From Nodularia spumigena CCY9414 (GTDB lineage: Bacteria; Cyanobacteriota; Cyanobacteriia; Cyanobacteriales; Nostocaceae), in assembly GCF_000340565.2 (NCBI RefSeq), contig NZ_CP007203.1, positions 1,306,029 to 1,354,271 of the forward strand: a stretch of 48,243 bases of DNA, written 5' to 3'. The notes beneath the pieces are model-generated. The model worked only from the letters and a program-made list of their open reading frames with translations. It had not been told where the DNA came from and did not search any database. The position numbers and the translations under genes are program-made. Below, in pieces: positions 35,363 through 44,201 of this stretch; within the stretch, counting starts at the first letter, position 1, and every line of letters begins with the position of its first letter.

Positions 35363-36638
35363 TCACAACAGCACGCTGATAAACTCGTTCAGCCACTTGT
35401 GCCAAAAGTTGCATACCCGTGACAATTTCCGCATCACTACCAGTCAGACTAATGCGTAAACACTGATGCTTGTGCGGCCATTCTTCCCGCAAACCAGGGA
35501 AAAAGCTACTACCAGGAACAACAATCACACCCACTTGCTTTAATTCTTGGTAGAATTCCCAATCAGTGATGGGTAAATCCTGGAGCCACAACCAAGCAAA
35601 AATAGCACCTTCACCGCGATGGAGGAACCAAGGTAAATCCTTGGGCATTGCTGTATCTAAAGTATCTTCTAGCACAGCAAATTTTTTCTGGTAGAAGGGA
35701 CGAATCACTTCTTCAGCGATTTTAGCTAAAGCACCAGAATTAATAGCACTAGCGGCGATCGCTTGTCCATAGCGTGAAGGATGAATACACAAATTTGTCT
35801 GAAAGGACTCCAATGCTTGGATAATGCCTTCATCACCAATAGCGACACCGATACGTTCACCGGGTAATCCGGCTTTGGATAAACTCAGGCAGTGTAAAAT
35901 ATTCTCACCGAACACTGGTGTCATTTCTGTGAAATTCAAAGCTGGGAAAGGCGGCGCATAAGCCGAGTCAATCAACACAGGTACATCATGAGGTGCAGCC
36001 AAAGCCGCAATTTTTTTCACTTCATCGTCGCTGAGAACATTACCTGTGGGGTTACAGGGACGAGAGAAAAGGACACAACCCGTGCTTTCTGTAATTGATA
36101 GTTGGCTGAAGTCTGGACGATATTTAAACCTGTGAGCCGCAGCATCAATATCCAAAGTTGGTTTATAGGCTTTTAAGGCTTCTTGCTCTAAACAGACACC
36201 GCCATAACCCGTATAGTCGGGACTGAGAGGTAAAACGATTTGTTTGAGTTCACCGTTATTTGTGTATCCACCGAAGGCATTGGCAGCGTAGAAGTAAAGG
36301 CTTTGACTACCGGGTGTAATTAAGATATTGCGATCGCTCAAGTTTAAACCATAGCGCTTGTTGAAGTCATTGGCGATCGCCTCAATTAACGGAGCATAAC
36401 CCTGACTGGAACCGTAACGACAAACCACCTCACCGTATTCCGAACTAGCCAATAACTCCGCCGTACAGTCGCGCCATAACTGTTCCACCTCCGGCAAAAT
36501 CAACGGGTTCCCAGCGCTCAAATTCATAAATTCTTGCCCCGCCCCAGCTTTTAACGTTTCTACAATGTCCTTCATAATCGCTCTTACACCAGTCAGGTTA
36601 GACATTTGAGCGCCAATTTTCGTTAGGGCAGGGTTCAT
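35355..36638 (-). CDS. avtA: Valine-pyruvate aminotransferase (class I/II PLP enzyme)
   Basis: This PLP-dependent aminotransferase probably exchanges the amino group between valine or alanine and the keto acids. From ATG 36638 ([21 protein letters not shown]) the product is 427 residues. Landmarks are [27 protein letters not shown], the [12 protein letters not shown] motif, the D-x-AY cofactor aspartate region [11 protein letters not shown], the PLP lysine in [13 protein letters not shown], and the C-terminal arginine in LRISLTG. I moved the start 60 bases downstream of the longest frame because the extra 20 residues (MISSRQNFANFD) lack family character. rimM overlaps its 3' end. Confidence 0.88.
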   Translation of the reverse strand: MNPALTKIGAQMSNLTGVRAIMKDIVETLKAGAGQEFMNLSAGNPLILPEVEQLWRDCTAELLASSEYGEVVCRYGSSQGYAPLIEAIANDFNKRYGLNLSDRNILITPGSQSLYFYAANAFGGYTNNGELKQIVLPLSPDYTGYGGVCLEQEALKAYKPTLDIDAAAHRFKYRPDFSQLSITESTGCVLFSRPCNPTGNVLSDDEVKKIAALAAPHDVPVLIDSAYAPPFPALNFTEMTPVFGENILHCLSLSKAGLPGERIGVAIGDEGIIQALESFQTNLCIHPSRYGQAIAASAINSGALAKIAEEVIRPFYQKKFAVLEDTLDTAMPKDLPWFLHRGEGAIFAWLWLQDLPITDWEFYQELKQVGVIVVPGSSFFPGLREEWPHKHQCLRISLTGSDAEIVTGMQLLAQVAERVYQRAVVSA

Positions 36639-37018
36639 AAGCTTTGTAACAATAAAGATAAGATCAAAGTTAGCAAAATTCTGGCGGCTTGATATCATTG
36701 TCCAGGTTTGCCGCCTGTAACTAATGTACCAATATCATCGGCAAAAGCAATTGGGCAATTTTCCTGGACGCAAGACCCCATACAAAATGTAGTGCAGTTT
36801 GGGGAATGAGCGATCGCAGTACTTTATCTACTCAAATTTGACTAATTCATCTATTGCAATTTATTTGTAGAGTTGAGCAACTGTTCGGTTTGCACCTACC
36901 AAGCTACCCAACTCAGTTTTATTTTCGGATATCGTCACCGACATCACAGGAACAGGTCTGGACTCTTCTTCGGCACGCTCGACGCATTCCCATACGCCGA
37001 CTCTGGCACAGAAGAGCG
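36639..37018. other. Intergenic between avtA and the DGR template
   Basis: It holds the presumed avtA promoter. On the minus strand, 36847-37018 lies downstream of the template repeat and stays open for about 55 codons in one frame without recognisable similarity. I do not call a gene. Confidence 0.4.
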
Positions 37019-37143
37019 CTCGCGGCGGAAACTACAACCCGAAAACCGATGTTGTTGTTCCTATTGTCCGGGTCGTTGTTGTTACGATACGCAGAACGGC
37101 AATTCCTCGGATTGTTGTTCCAGGAACCACCGCGCAGCAGCCG
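37019..37143 (-). other. DGR template repeat (TR)
   Basis: This 125-base repeat matches the variable repeat at 38739-38863 except at 12 positions. Every one of the 12 is an A in the template read on the minus strand. The template would encode a variable-site frame rich in AAC/AAT codons (SWNNNPRNC, then [13 protein letters not shown]), the usual trick that lets adenine changes reach many residues without stop codons. It begins 18 bases past the reverse transcriptase stop. Of 30 template adenines, 12 have changed; of the other 95 bases, none has. Confidence 0.97.
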
Positions 37144-37161
37144 GAAGTGCCTGCCCCTTCT

Positions 37162-38220
37162 TCACTCTCTCGTAAATACAAGAGATGCGAATATCTGTTG
37201 ACGTAATCGCCAAGTGTCCCCGTATGTAATGTGGGCTACCCAGCTTTCAATTGAACTATGTACGTCTTTAAACTCAATCTTACCTTGACTGTAGTCACTT
37301 TGCAGCTGTTTTAATCTTTGCCGTCCCCTTCGCAGATTCTCAGTTCGCACTCGGATTGTATCTGGTAGAATGCGAAATCCTAGAAAACTTGCTCCATGTC
37401 GAGTTTCAAATAATTGACTTTTTACTGGATGCAGTTTTAGCCTCAGATTGATCAAGTGTTCTTCTATGGCTAATTTTGCTGCTGCTAAAAATCCATAGTC
37501 ATCTGAAAACAAGGCAAAATCATCAACATAGCGGACATAATTCTGGGCTTTTATTTGCTCCTTGACAAAATGATCTAAATTATTCAGATAAACATTGGCG
37601 AAAAATTGACTGGTGAGATTGCCAATAGGTAATCCCTTGCGTCCTTGTAAGGGCGAAAGTAAATCATCCCCAGGAAAATAGTCAATTACAGATTCTTGAG
37701 GATTACTGCTATTAATAATAGTTTCTGCCAACCACAGAGTGTCTTGACATTTTAGTTTGCGGTGTAGCAGAGATTTGAGAATTTCGTGGTTAATACTGGG
37801 AAAATATTTTTTAATGTCGCACTGCAAAACATAGCGGTGAGAACGAGCAAAGGTAGTGAAGCGACGTAAAGCGCGGTGAGTCCCAAAACCCAACCGATTG
37901 GCATAAGAATCAGTAATAAAAGTTGGCTCGAAAATTGGCACTATAATATTGCATAGGGCATGATGCACTACTCTATCTCGGTAGGGTGCGGCAGAGATTA
38001 AACGATGCTTGGGTTCACAAATCTCAAAAGTTTTGTAGCGTCCTGGTTGATAAGTTTTTGACTCTAACTGAGTTTTAATTTTTGCCAGTTCAGCTTCCAA
38101 ATTATAGTTAAATTTTAAAATATTTTCTCGAAACCGCTTTCCTTTTTGTGCCTGACGTGCCGCTAATATTAAATTACTAAAATCTGTGATTTGAGGATAA
38201 AGATTGTTATATCGTTTCAT
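37162..38220 (-). CDS. DGR reverse transcriptase
   Basis: This 352-residue reverse transcriptase copies the template RNA with adenine-specific errors. Motif 3 is [11 protein letters not shown] (D135) and the catalytic YVDD is at 231-234. The motif-4 segment LPIGNLTSQ (197-205) has the I/L/V-G-x3-SQ form typical of DGR enzymes in place of the QG seen in most other reverse transcriptases. The thumb follows from about residue 260 ([15 protein letters not shown]). No maturase or endonuclease domain is present, which fits a DGR and not a group II intron. The ATG overlaps the avd stop (ATGA), so the two are co-translated. The template repeat lies just downstream. Confidence 0.96.
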   Translation of the reverse strand: MKRYNNLYPQITDFSNLILAARQAQKGKRFRENILKFNYNLEAELAKIKTQLESKTYQPGRYKTFEICEPKHRLISAAPYRDRVVHHALCNIIVPIFEPTFITDSYANRLGFGTHRALRRFTTFARSHRYVLQCDIKKYFPSINHEILKSLLHRKLKCQDTLWLAETIINSSNPQESVIDYFPGDDLLSPLQGRKGLPIGNLTSQFFANVYLNNLDHFVKEQIKAQNYVRYVDDFALFSDDYGFLAAAKLAIEEHLINLRLKLHPVKSQLFETRHGASFLGFRILPDTIRVRTENLRRGRQRLKQLQSDYSQGKIEFKDVHSSIESWVAHITYGDTWRLRQQIFASLVFTRE

Positions 38221-38564
38221 TTCTTGGCCTTTTGGCGCTGTTGTTTAATCCAGCCCCCTAATTCATTGCCGATTTCATTTAGCAGTTGACCAACATATTC
38301 ATATCGTCGCTGATCAAATTCCCGAAAATCAAATAATAATCTGGTTTGATGACGCAGGATGTCTAATTTAGCATTTAATAGTTCTAGCTGAGTTAACTTT
38401 TCTTGGGCGTATCGTGCTAAAATAAGACCTTCGAGGAAGTCGTACAATCCTATGATCATCCTGTCCCCTAAAGTAAATTTATGTTTTTTGGGTAGACGAT
38501 TCAAAATTGGGACATACCATTTAATCAGGTCGTAGGTTTTTTGGACAATTGGTAAATCTGGCAT
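38217..38564 (-). CDS. avd: DGR accessory variability determinant (Avd)
   Basis: This 115-residue helical, basic protein has the Avd pattern: [19 protein letters not shown], then [18 protein letters not shown]. Avd forms a barrel-like pentamer of four-helix bundles, binds the reverse transcriptase and the template RNA, and is needed for mutagenic homing in the studied phage DGR. It lies between the target gene and the reverse transcriptase and overlaps the latter by 4 bases. The C-terminus is strongly basic (KQQRQKAKK). Confidence 0.92.
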   Translation of the reverse strand: MPDLPIVQKTYDLIKWYVPILNRLPKKHKFTLGDRMIIGLYDFLEGLILARYAQEKLTQLELLNAKLDILRHQTRLLFDFREFDQRRYEYVGQLLNEIGNELGGWIKQQRQKAKK

Positions 38565-38649
38565 TGGGTCAATGATAAATTTTTAGGCTACGAAAACATC
38601 TTGACAAAATTTACCACTTCTTGCATACTATAGATAGTCGTGCTAAATA

Positions 38650-38677
38650 TAAAAAAAATATCGGCCGCCTTCGGCGG
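38650..38677 (-). terminator. Terminator after the DGR target gene
   Basis: The GC-rich hairpin CCGCC-TTC-GGCGG (38665-38677) is followed on the minus strand by a T-rich run (ATATTTTTTTATATTT). It separates the target gene from avd and the reverse transcriptase, which then need their own promoter or read-through. Confidence 0.7.
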
Positions 38678-38703
38678 GGGGTTAGGGAAAAAGAAAAAGC
38701 GGA

Positions 38704-38741
38704 GAGGACTCAAGAGCAAGAGTGTAAAGAATTAAGTCCTC
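38704..38741 (-). other. Inverted repeat overlapping the 3' edge of the variable repeat
   Basis: GAGGACT (38704-38710) and AGTCCTC (38735-38741) are perfect inverted arms with a 24-base spacer. In the well-studied phage DGR a hairpin just past the variable repeat helps target recognition. The position fits, but the spacer is longer than in that case, so the role is uncertain. Confidence 0.4.
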
Positions 38742-40225
38742 GCGGCGGAAACTACAACCCGAAAACCGATGCCGTTGCTCCTATGGTCCGGGTCGAGGTT
38801 GAGACGATACGCAGAACGGCAATACCCCGGATTGAAGTTCCAGGAACCACCGCGCAGCAGCCGCGATTGATTATCATTATCATTATTCTTGGTTAGCCAA
38901 GCACTACCATTATTGGGTGCGCCTTTATAATTTTCATGCCAATGATCATAACACCATTCCCAAACATTACCGTGCATATCATATAATCCAAAGGCATTGG
39001 CTACATAGCTGCCTACTGGACTTGTCTGACCTACGGATTTACCTTTTGGCTCATCACCATAGGTAGTTTCAGCACTGTAATTTGCTAAATCCGATGTAAT
39101 AGTTTCGCCAAAGTGGAATGGAGTTGTCGTGCCTGCTCTACAAGCGTATTCCCATTCAGCCTCACTAGGCAATCGGTAGTCTTTTTTGGTGTGTGCTTTT
39201 AGTCTATCACAAAACTCCACCGCTTCATACCAAGAAATTTGTTCTACTGGTAAATTGTCACCTTTAAAATTCGATGGGTCAGGCTTCAGTTCCCTATTTA
39301 CTTGCGGGAGAGCGGCTACAGCCCGCCATTGTGCTTGAGTGATGGGGTATTTACCCATAAAGAATGGCGGAACTGTGACTTCATGCTGAGGTCTTTCGTC
39401 ATCATAACTTTGAGCTTCATTTTTTGGTGAACCCATGAAGAATTGACCACCGGGAATAGACACCATTTCTAAAGTGACATTATTCGGCAGGTGTTCGCTG
39501 AAATATTGGGCGGTTTTGGTTTCTGTCTTAATAATTTCTCCGCGACGGTTCACTGTAGGCGTTTGATATTCAAACACCATTGGACGAGGTGGAGGAATTT
39601 CACCTTTGAGCAACCTGCCAACTTCTTCAGCAAGTTCTCTTAATGAGTCATACTGACTTAACTGGGGTTGAAACTCTGTAATCAGACGCTGTAACCGGGC
39701 TAATTCTGCTTGTCCATTTTTTCCACCTTCAACTAATGCTTGTAACGCATTTCTTATTTCCTCTTCAGCTTGAGTGCGCTGTTCATCTAAATAAACCATT
39801 GCAGCCCATTGTTGCGCTTGCAATTGGTCTGGTTTATGGGGGTGAGTTCGCATTAAATAAGTTACATAGTCCAGCAATAATTGGGCTATAGACTTGAGAC
39901 GATTTCTGCCAAATTTATCCTGAAAAGGTTCTTGTGTAAATTTTGCTAATAAATTTGACCTGACAACCGGAGTCATGGCGTACAATTCATAACCCACTGG
40001 ACGACACAAATCCGACAACAGTAAATCTGCTTCTGCTATCCAAGGAACTTCTTCGTTGAGTAAAAATTGCACTCGGATATAATTGACCAATTCAGGAGTC
40101 AAGACCAAAGGTAAGGCGCAGTGAGCAGCTAAATATTCATAGGATGGCTCAAATCGTCCCACAAAGCGGTTAATTTGCTGCTCGGCTATTTCTTGAATTA
40201 ATTCATCAGATAAGGGAGTATTCAT
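38732..40225 (-). CDS. DGR target: FGE/sulfatase-modifying-type (C-type-lectin fold) protein with variable C-terminus
   Basis: In this 497-residue protein, residues 1-130 form a helical module (EIAEQQINRFVGRFEPSYEYLA) that I recall from cyanobacterial FGE-fold proteins. Residues 140-205 look coiled-coil. Residues about 250-495 form the formylglycine-generating-enzyme-like fold: VSIPGGQFFMGS, DERPQHEVTV, YRLPSEAEWEYACRAG, FGLYDMHGNVWEWCYD. The end, residues 455-496, is the variable repeat. Compared with the template, the changed residues are 464, 467, 468, 475, 477, 481, 483 and 485; six of these are Asn in the template frame turned into Phe, Leu, Leu, His, Ser and Gly, one is Arg to Gly, and one is Asn to Tyr. 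Such folds display variable residues on a ligand-binding face. An enzyme role is unlikely. No signal peptide is seen, so it should be cytoplasmic. Confidence 0.93.
   Translation of the reverse strand: MNTPLSDELIQEIAEQQINRFVGRFEPSYEYLAAHCALPLVLTPELVNYIRVQFLLNEEVPWIAEADLLLSDLCRPVGYELYAMTPVVRSNLLAKFTQEPFQDKFGRNRLKSIAQLLLDYVTYLMRTHPHKPDQLQAQQWAAMVYLDEQRTQAEEEIRNALQALVEGGKNGQAELARLQRLITEFQPQLSQYDSLRELAEEVGRLLKGEIPPPRPMVFEYQTPTVNRRGEIIKTETKTAQYFSEHLPNNVTLEMVSIPGGQFFMGSPKNEAQSYDDERPQHEVTVPPFFMGKYPITQAQWRAVAALPQVNRELKPDPSNFKGDNLPVEQISWYEAVEFCDRLKAHTKKDYRLPSEAEWEYACRAGTTTPFHFGETITSDLANYSAETTYGDEPKGKSVGQTSPVGSYVANAFGLYDMHGNVWEWCYDHWHENYKGAPNNGSAWLTKNNDNDNQSRLLRGGSWNFNPGYCRSAYRLNLDPDHRSNGIGFRVVVSAART
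38739..38863 (-). other. DGR variable repeat (VR)
   Basis: It is the 3' end of the target gene. In coding orientation it differs from the template as A to G (4), A to C (3) and A to T (5); all 12 changes sit at template adenines. The last ~35 bases, a GC-rich stretch ending CCGCCGCGAG, are unchanged, as expected for the initiation-of-homing part. Confidence 0.97.
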
Positions 40226-40319
40226 AGTTCGCCAAGATTGCCAGTACCAAAATCTTTAATTTTACCATCTGATTATCTATAATATAATTGAATTGTCGAT
40301 TGCTCTAATTATTGGCAAA

Positions 40320-40586
40320 ATGACCATGACGACTGTAACAAAGACTCAAAAAATATACGATGAGTTTATTGATTTTATCGCTCAAGGAACTAGCTCAGAA
40401 AGAGTGACCAAGTTTCAATTTTCTGAGGCGACGAAAGAACAGATAGTAGATTTAGTTGAACGCGCCAAAATAGGAGATTTATCTTCGTCTGAAAAAACTG
40501 AACTTGAGCAGTTTTTAGTGATAGAGCATCTGATCCGATTGGCAAAAGCTAAAGCTCATCAATACCTTAAATCAGTTTCTGACTAG
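40320..40586 (+). CDS. Small conserved cyanobacterial protein, unknown function
   Basis: The product is about 88 residues from ATG 40320 (a TTG at 40293 would add 9). It contains TQKIYDEFIDFIAQGTSSE and a KIGDLSSSEKTELEQFLVIEHL helix pair. It is all-helical and soluble, and I recall similar small proteins being common in cyanobacteria, sometimes next to toxin genes. No toxin follows here. It is divergent from the DGR target (starts about 95 bases apart), so the two could share a control region. Confidence 0.65.
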   Translation: MTMTTVTKTQKIYDEFIDFIAQGTSSERVTKFQFSEATKEQIVDLVERAKIGDLSSSEKTELEQFLVIEHLIRLAKAKAHQYLKSVSD

Positions 40587-41154
40587 AGAGATTAATTATG
40601 CTTTAAATAGGTAGGCGGAAAAATTTCAAGGTATGTCATTGCGAACGGAGCGTAGCGGAGTGAAGCAATCGCAAGGGTTTTGAGGTTTTTACTTTTAGTT
40701 ACATAGTTTTTATTTGTGCCTACCTACTTACAGTTTAATAATAGCGATCGCCTCATATCAAGTCCGCTTAATCACTTACGATATGTCATTGCGTTCGCGG
40801 AGCGTGGCGTTAGCCATGTGCAACGAAGTGAAACGAAGCAATCGCCTGGACTCTGCGATTACTTCACTTCGCTATCGCTACGTTCGTAATGACAAGTAAT
40901 TTGCCGGAAATGATATCATAGAAAGACAATTATTAATTGATGTCAATAGATACCCTTCACCTGAAGCTTTAAGAGACCTCCACAAAAAGAAATGCCCAAT
41001 TGTCATTGCGAATGGAGCGAAGCGAAATGAAGCAACCGCAAAATCTTGGGATTGCTTCGCTACACTCCGTTTCGCTCACAATGACAGCTTTTGGATCAAT
41101 CATTCTGTGGAGTTCTCTAAAACGAATGAAATGATGGTTGAGAAAATATCCTTT
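40587..41154. repeat. Intergenic with three TGTCATTGCG palindromic repeats
   Basis: Copies lie at 40634-40677 (half element), 40784-40894 and 41001-41086. The latter two are bounded by TGTCATTGCG and inverted AATGACA ends and can fold into long hairpins. Open frames through them are artefacts of repeated GCGAAGC/GAAGCAATCGC units. They separate the vWA operon from the small plus-strand gene. Confidence 0.75.
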
Positions 41155-42210
41155 TTAACGAATCTCGGCGATCGCCTGATTTAAGCCATGAGGATCAAGG
41201 GGATACATTGGTAATAAATTGGCGATAAATTGGGCTGTAGTTCCGCGCCAGCGTTCTGGGGGTATGGGATTTAACCAAGCGATTAACTTGGTATGTTGTT
41301 TAATTTGCCACAAAACTTCCGCCGTAGCTGAAAATCTTTGGGAACGGCGATCGCCTCTTGCTGCTCCCCCATCACTGACAATTAATATACTGGTATTGCC
41401 GTCACCAGCTGCTAAAGTTGACTCCAATAGAACTTTCTCTGTTAAATAGGGATCTCGATAGATATATTTTGCCGGTACATTGTGAAAATAACCAACCCGT
41501 ACCTGCTGGATATTACTTTCGTATTGGGCAGTTTGAACCAAATCCCGTGTAAAGTGGTGAAAAGGGGTCATTGAGCCTTCTTGATCGATTAATAACAGCA
41601 AATCAACGTGATTTCGTTCTCTGCGGCCATATTTTGGTGCTAAGAAAAATCCCTGTTCGCAGACTTGAGCGATGGTTGCGGCGACATCTAAAATATCCTC
41701 TCTACCATCCCCTACCATTCGCCGTAAATACCGCCAGCTATAGACCATATACCTGCGCGAAATGGGAGCATAAGTTTGGAAATCCCGATCCTCTGTTTGC
41801 TGTTCTAATAAACTAATGGGGGATTTGACGGGAAGTAAGGAAAACTCCGGTGTGGGAGTGGGAAAACTGTCTACAGTCGGATGTTGTTCTTCAGAGGATG
41901 GAGGGGAAGGATTGGAAGATGGAGTTGATTCTGAGGATGAATCTGGGTTATTTTCCCTTAATTCTTCCTTTTTTGGGGCTGCTTCAGCACTGATAGACCG
42001 AAAAACCACTTCTAACTGGTCTTGTTGTGCGAGAGAATGACACCAGAGGGATTTTAAAAGTTTTTTCAGTGCATTTGCATCTTCAGTTCCCCACCCGCCA
42101 TCAATAGCTTTTAGCGTCACTAAATATTCACTGACACCCAAAGCAAATCCATCCCGCCGCAAGCGGTAGAATAGGCGATCTAACAGAGGATAGGGGTTAA
42201 AGTCACTCAT
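41155..42210 (-). CDS. vWA-domain protein, partner of MoxR-type ATPase
   Basis: The 351-residue protein has an N-terminal helical part (residues 1-75, NPYPLLDRLFYRLRRDGFAL), a long Ser/Pro/Glu-rich linker (about 85-125), and a C-terminal von Willebrand A domain of CoxE-like type. The metal-ion site reads LLLIDQEGSM (D209, S213) with a later SDGGAARG loop. vWA proteins of this sort work with MoxR AAA+ ATPases to remodel or load partners. Its start overlaps the MoxR stop by 4 bases, so the two are made together. It is the last gene of the operon that starts at 45412. Confidence 0.85.
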   Translation of the reverse strand: MSDFNPYPLLDRLFYRLRRDGFALGVSEYLVTLKAIDGGWGTEDANALKKLLKSLWCHSLAQQDQLEVVFRSISAEAAPKKEELRENNPDSSSESTPSSNPSPPSSEEQHPTVDSFPTPTPEFSLLPVKSPISLLEQQTEDRDFQTYAPISRRYMVYSWRYLRRMVGDGREDILDVAATIAQVCEQGFFLAPKYGRRERNHVDLLLLIDQEGSMTPFHHFTRDLVQTAQYESNIQQVRVGYFHNVPAKYIYRDPYLTEKVLLESTLAAGDGNTSILIVSDGGAARGDRRSQRFSATAEVLWQIKQHTKLIAWLNPIPPERWRGTTAQFIANLLPMYPLDPHGLNQAIAEIR

Positions 42211-43172
42211 ACTGAGGGATAATTGGGATTTTGCCAGTCTTGTCGTAATTTAAAGAGTAAGTCTCGATAGGGAATTGTCTTTTCTTGCTGGAGTTGAGTT
42301 ACAGGATAGGGTTTTGGGGTAAAATGGTCTAAGGCAGCCAGCCAATCTAGAAATTCACTTGTACCAGGGAGCTTAAACAGGTTTTTATCTTCACGTATCT
42401 TTAAAAATTTGGCGATCGCTTCCTTGACTAAATCTGCTTTAGGTATGGTAGTTTTATCTACTTTCTGTTTTTGTGTATAGTGAGCATTAACAATCTTTTG
42501 TAACTCTTCTGGTTGATTCGGAAACCTGACATAATGATATAAACAGCGTCGTAAAAAGGGAGTGGGTAAGCTACCTTTTTCTTTATTACTGGTAATAATA
42601 ATAATTGGTAATTTTTCTGGATTAGCTTGGATTTCTTCTCCAGTTTCTCGAATAAAGAATTTCCAAGGCTTTTCTAATATTGAAAGTAAATCATTGGGAA
42701 AATCCACATCAGCCTTATCAATTTCATCAATCAACAAAACCGCCGGACATTCATGGGATTGAAAGGCTTTACCCAGAGAACCTAATTCGCGGTAATCTTT
42801 AGGTTCTTGAGGATTTCGAGGTTTTTTAGTTTGGGGATTAATTGATGGACTTAAATTTTGGGTTTGGACATCATGGAGGCGCAAAATTGCATCATATTCA
42901 TATAATCCCTCTTGAACTTTCGTAGTTGAGCGAATATCCCAGCGATAAAAGGGTAATCCTAATTCATAAGCGATGGCTACAGCTAATCGAGTTTTACCAC
43001 ATCCGGCTTCTCCTTCTATTAAAAGTGGTCTTTGTAGAAATATTGCTAAATTTACGGCTTCAATTAATGCGCTATCTGCAATATATGGTTCTAATTCTGT
43101 GGGGGAATCAGGATGAGGGTTTTTAGGTCGTGCTTTAGGGTCGCATTTGAAGGTGTATGGAGGAGGATTCAT
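42207..43172 (-). CDS. MoxR-type AAA+ ATPase
   Basis: The 321-residue ATPase has Walker A GEAGCGKT (residues 54-61), Walker B AVLLIDEIDKAD (144-155), sensor-1 segment IIIITSNKEKG, and an arginine-finger-like FLRRCLYHYVRFP. MoxR proteins act as chaperones for vWA partners. It overlaps the vWA gene and lies 3 bases after the STAND-like gene. In the published MoxR-vWA conflict systems the ATPase is proposed to license or restrain the effectors; here that is inferred from context. Confidence 0.92.
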   Translation of the reverse strand: MNPPPYTFKCDPKARPKNPHPDSPTELEPYIADSALIEAVNLAIFLQRPLLIEGEAGCGKTRLAVAIAYELGLPFYRWDIRSTTKVQEGLYEYDAILRLHDVQTQNLSPSINPQTKKPRNPQEPKDYRELGSLGKAFQSHECPAVLLIDEIDKADVDFPNDLLSILEKPWKFFIRETGEEIQANPEKLPIIIITSNKEKGSLPTPFLRRCLYHYVRFPNQPEELQKIVNAHYTQKQKVDKTTIPKADLVKEAIAKFLKIREDKNLFKLPGTSEFLDWLAALDHFTPKPYPVTQLQQEKTIPYRDLLFKLRQDWQNPNYPSV

Positions 43173-43175
43173 TAA

Positions 43176-44192
43176 TTATGCCTCTAGCAATTTATGTAAA
43201 TATTTTTCTAAATTTGAACAAACTGTAACGGGAATACCAGTATTAGATAATTTATAAATCCTTTTAGCTAGCTCTTCACTTTTGTTTATAGATAATCCAT
43301 ATACTTCTTGCAGCCAATCATCAATATTACCTTCAGTCCAGTTGTGCAACGGTAACTTTAGGATTTTTAGACTATCAAAATCCTCTGAATTATAACAATA
43401 ACTCAGATGACCATAAGATTCAGAAGCCATTGAACCTAGAGAAATAAACAAAATAAATTTCACGCAAGCATAATTCTTGGAAATCTCTTGATGTTTTTTG
43501 TTTAAGGGATGCCAAAAATACTGAATAAACCAAGATAAAAGTTTATCGTCATTTTCTAGAAGAGAATCCCAGTTGGTAAAATCAAAAAAAACAATACTGT
43601 TTCCCTGTACACTGGCACTGATTTGATCAATAATATTCTGAACGTATTTTTGGTCATTAGGATGGGATTCAACTGGCTTAAAATAATCCGCGATCGCATT
43701 TAGCAAGCTTCGCTCATCAGAAATATCCTTTCTTAATAAGGGGTCGATAGGACAATACTTAAATTTACCATAACTTTTGCTACTAAGAGAGTATTGAATC
43801 TCTGCGACGCATAAATCTCCTCGCATCAAGGAAGTATTTTGCAGTAGAAATAAAGCCGTTCCTCCTTGTTTACCCAAACGGTTTTCTAGTATATCATTGA
43901 CAGTTTTTTTGGGTTCACAAAAGTTAATTTTAGATAAATTTTGCGTAATAAGCTGTTGTTGATTTGGTATAACAGATAAATTACTTTGACTTTTTAATAA
44001 CTCAATTTCGTTGTCTACTTTTTTTAGGCGTTGTAAATATTCGTTAAATTGCCTATCTAAATTGCCCTTGTCAACCCAATTTGAACTGTAATTGTATTGT
44101 TTACAGATTGCTTCAATATCCTCTTCAATTACTTTTTTCCTTTCTTGCAGAAATTTTAGTTTAGTTTGAATAGAATCTGTCATTTTAATCAT
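43176..44192 (-). CDS. Predicted EAD-inactive-STAND-like protein
   Basis: In this 338-residue protein, residues about 13-66 (KFLQERKKVIEEDIEAICKQ, ending LKKVDNEIE) form a helical hairpin that closely matches the C-terminus of the neighbouring protease: 20 identical of 53 aligned residues. Such shared effector-associated domains (EADs) couple partners by like-with-like binding. The rest (about 95-338) looks like a P-loop STAND fold in which the nucleotide loop is degenerate (FLLQNTSLMRGDL at about 115-127, no GxxxxGKT). A later strand reads NSIVFFDF. This resembles the described inactive-STAND domains, but I cannot confirm the assignment without profile searches. It sits between the protease and MoxR genes with gaps of 9 and 3 bases. 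Confidence 0.65.
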   Translation of the reverse strand: MIKMTDSIQTKLKFLQERKKVIEEDIEAICKQYNYSSNWVDKGNLDRQFNEYLQRLKKVDNEIELLKSQSNLSVIPNQQQLITQNLSKINFCEPKKTVNDILENRLGKQGGTALFLLQNTSLMRGDLCVAEIQYSLSSKSYGKFKYCPIDPLLRKDISDERSLLNAIADYFKPVESHPNDQKYVQNIIDQISASVQGNSIVFFDFTNWDSLLENDDKLLSWFIQYFWHPLNKKHQEISKNYACVKFILFISLGSMASESYGHLSYCYNSEDFDSLKILKLPLHNWTEGNIDDWLQEVYGLSINKSEELAKRIYKLSNTGIPVTVCSNLEKYLHKLLEA

Positions 44193-44201
44193 TATATTTA
44201 T

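Noticed and set aside
36854-37201. Two plus-strand frames of 115 and 100 codons over the template repeat
   Set aside because: They run antisense to the DGR template and the end of the reverse transcriptase gene; no start signal or family was seen.
37162-38220. Group II intron maturase or retron reverse transcriptase
   Set aside because: There is no maturase (X) or endonuclease domain. The IGNLTSQ motif, the neighbouring avd gene and the TR/VR pair identify a DGR.
38732-40225. Active formylglycine-generating enzyme
   Set aside because: There is no sulfatase partner, the N-terminus is a helical adaptor, and the fold's end is hypervariable through the DGR, so a binding role is far more likely.
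40714-40899. 61-codon frame with MSLRSRSVALAMCNEVK
   Set aside because: It lies across the TGTCATTGCG palindromic repeat; such peptides recur wherever the repeat does.
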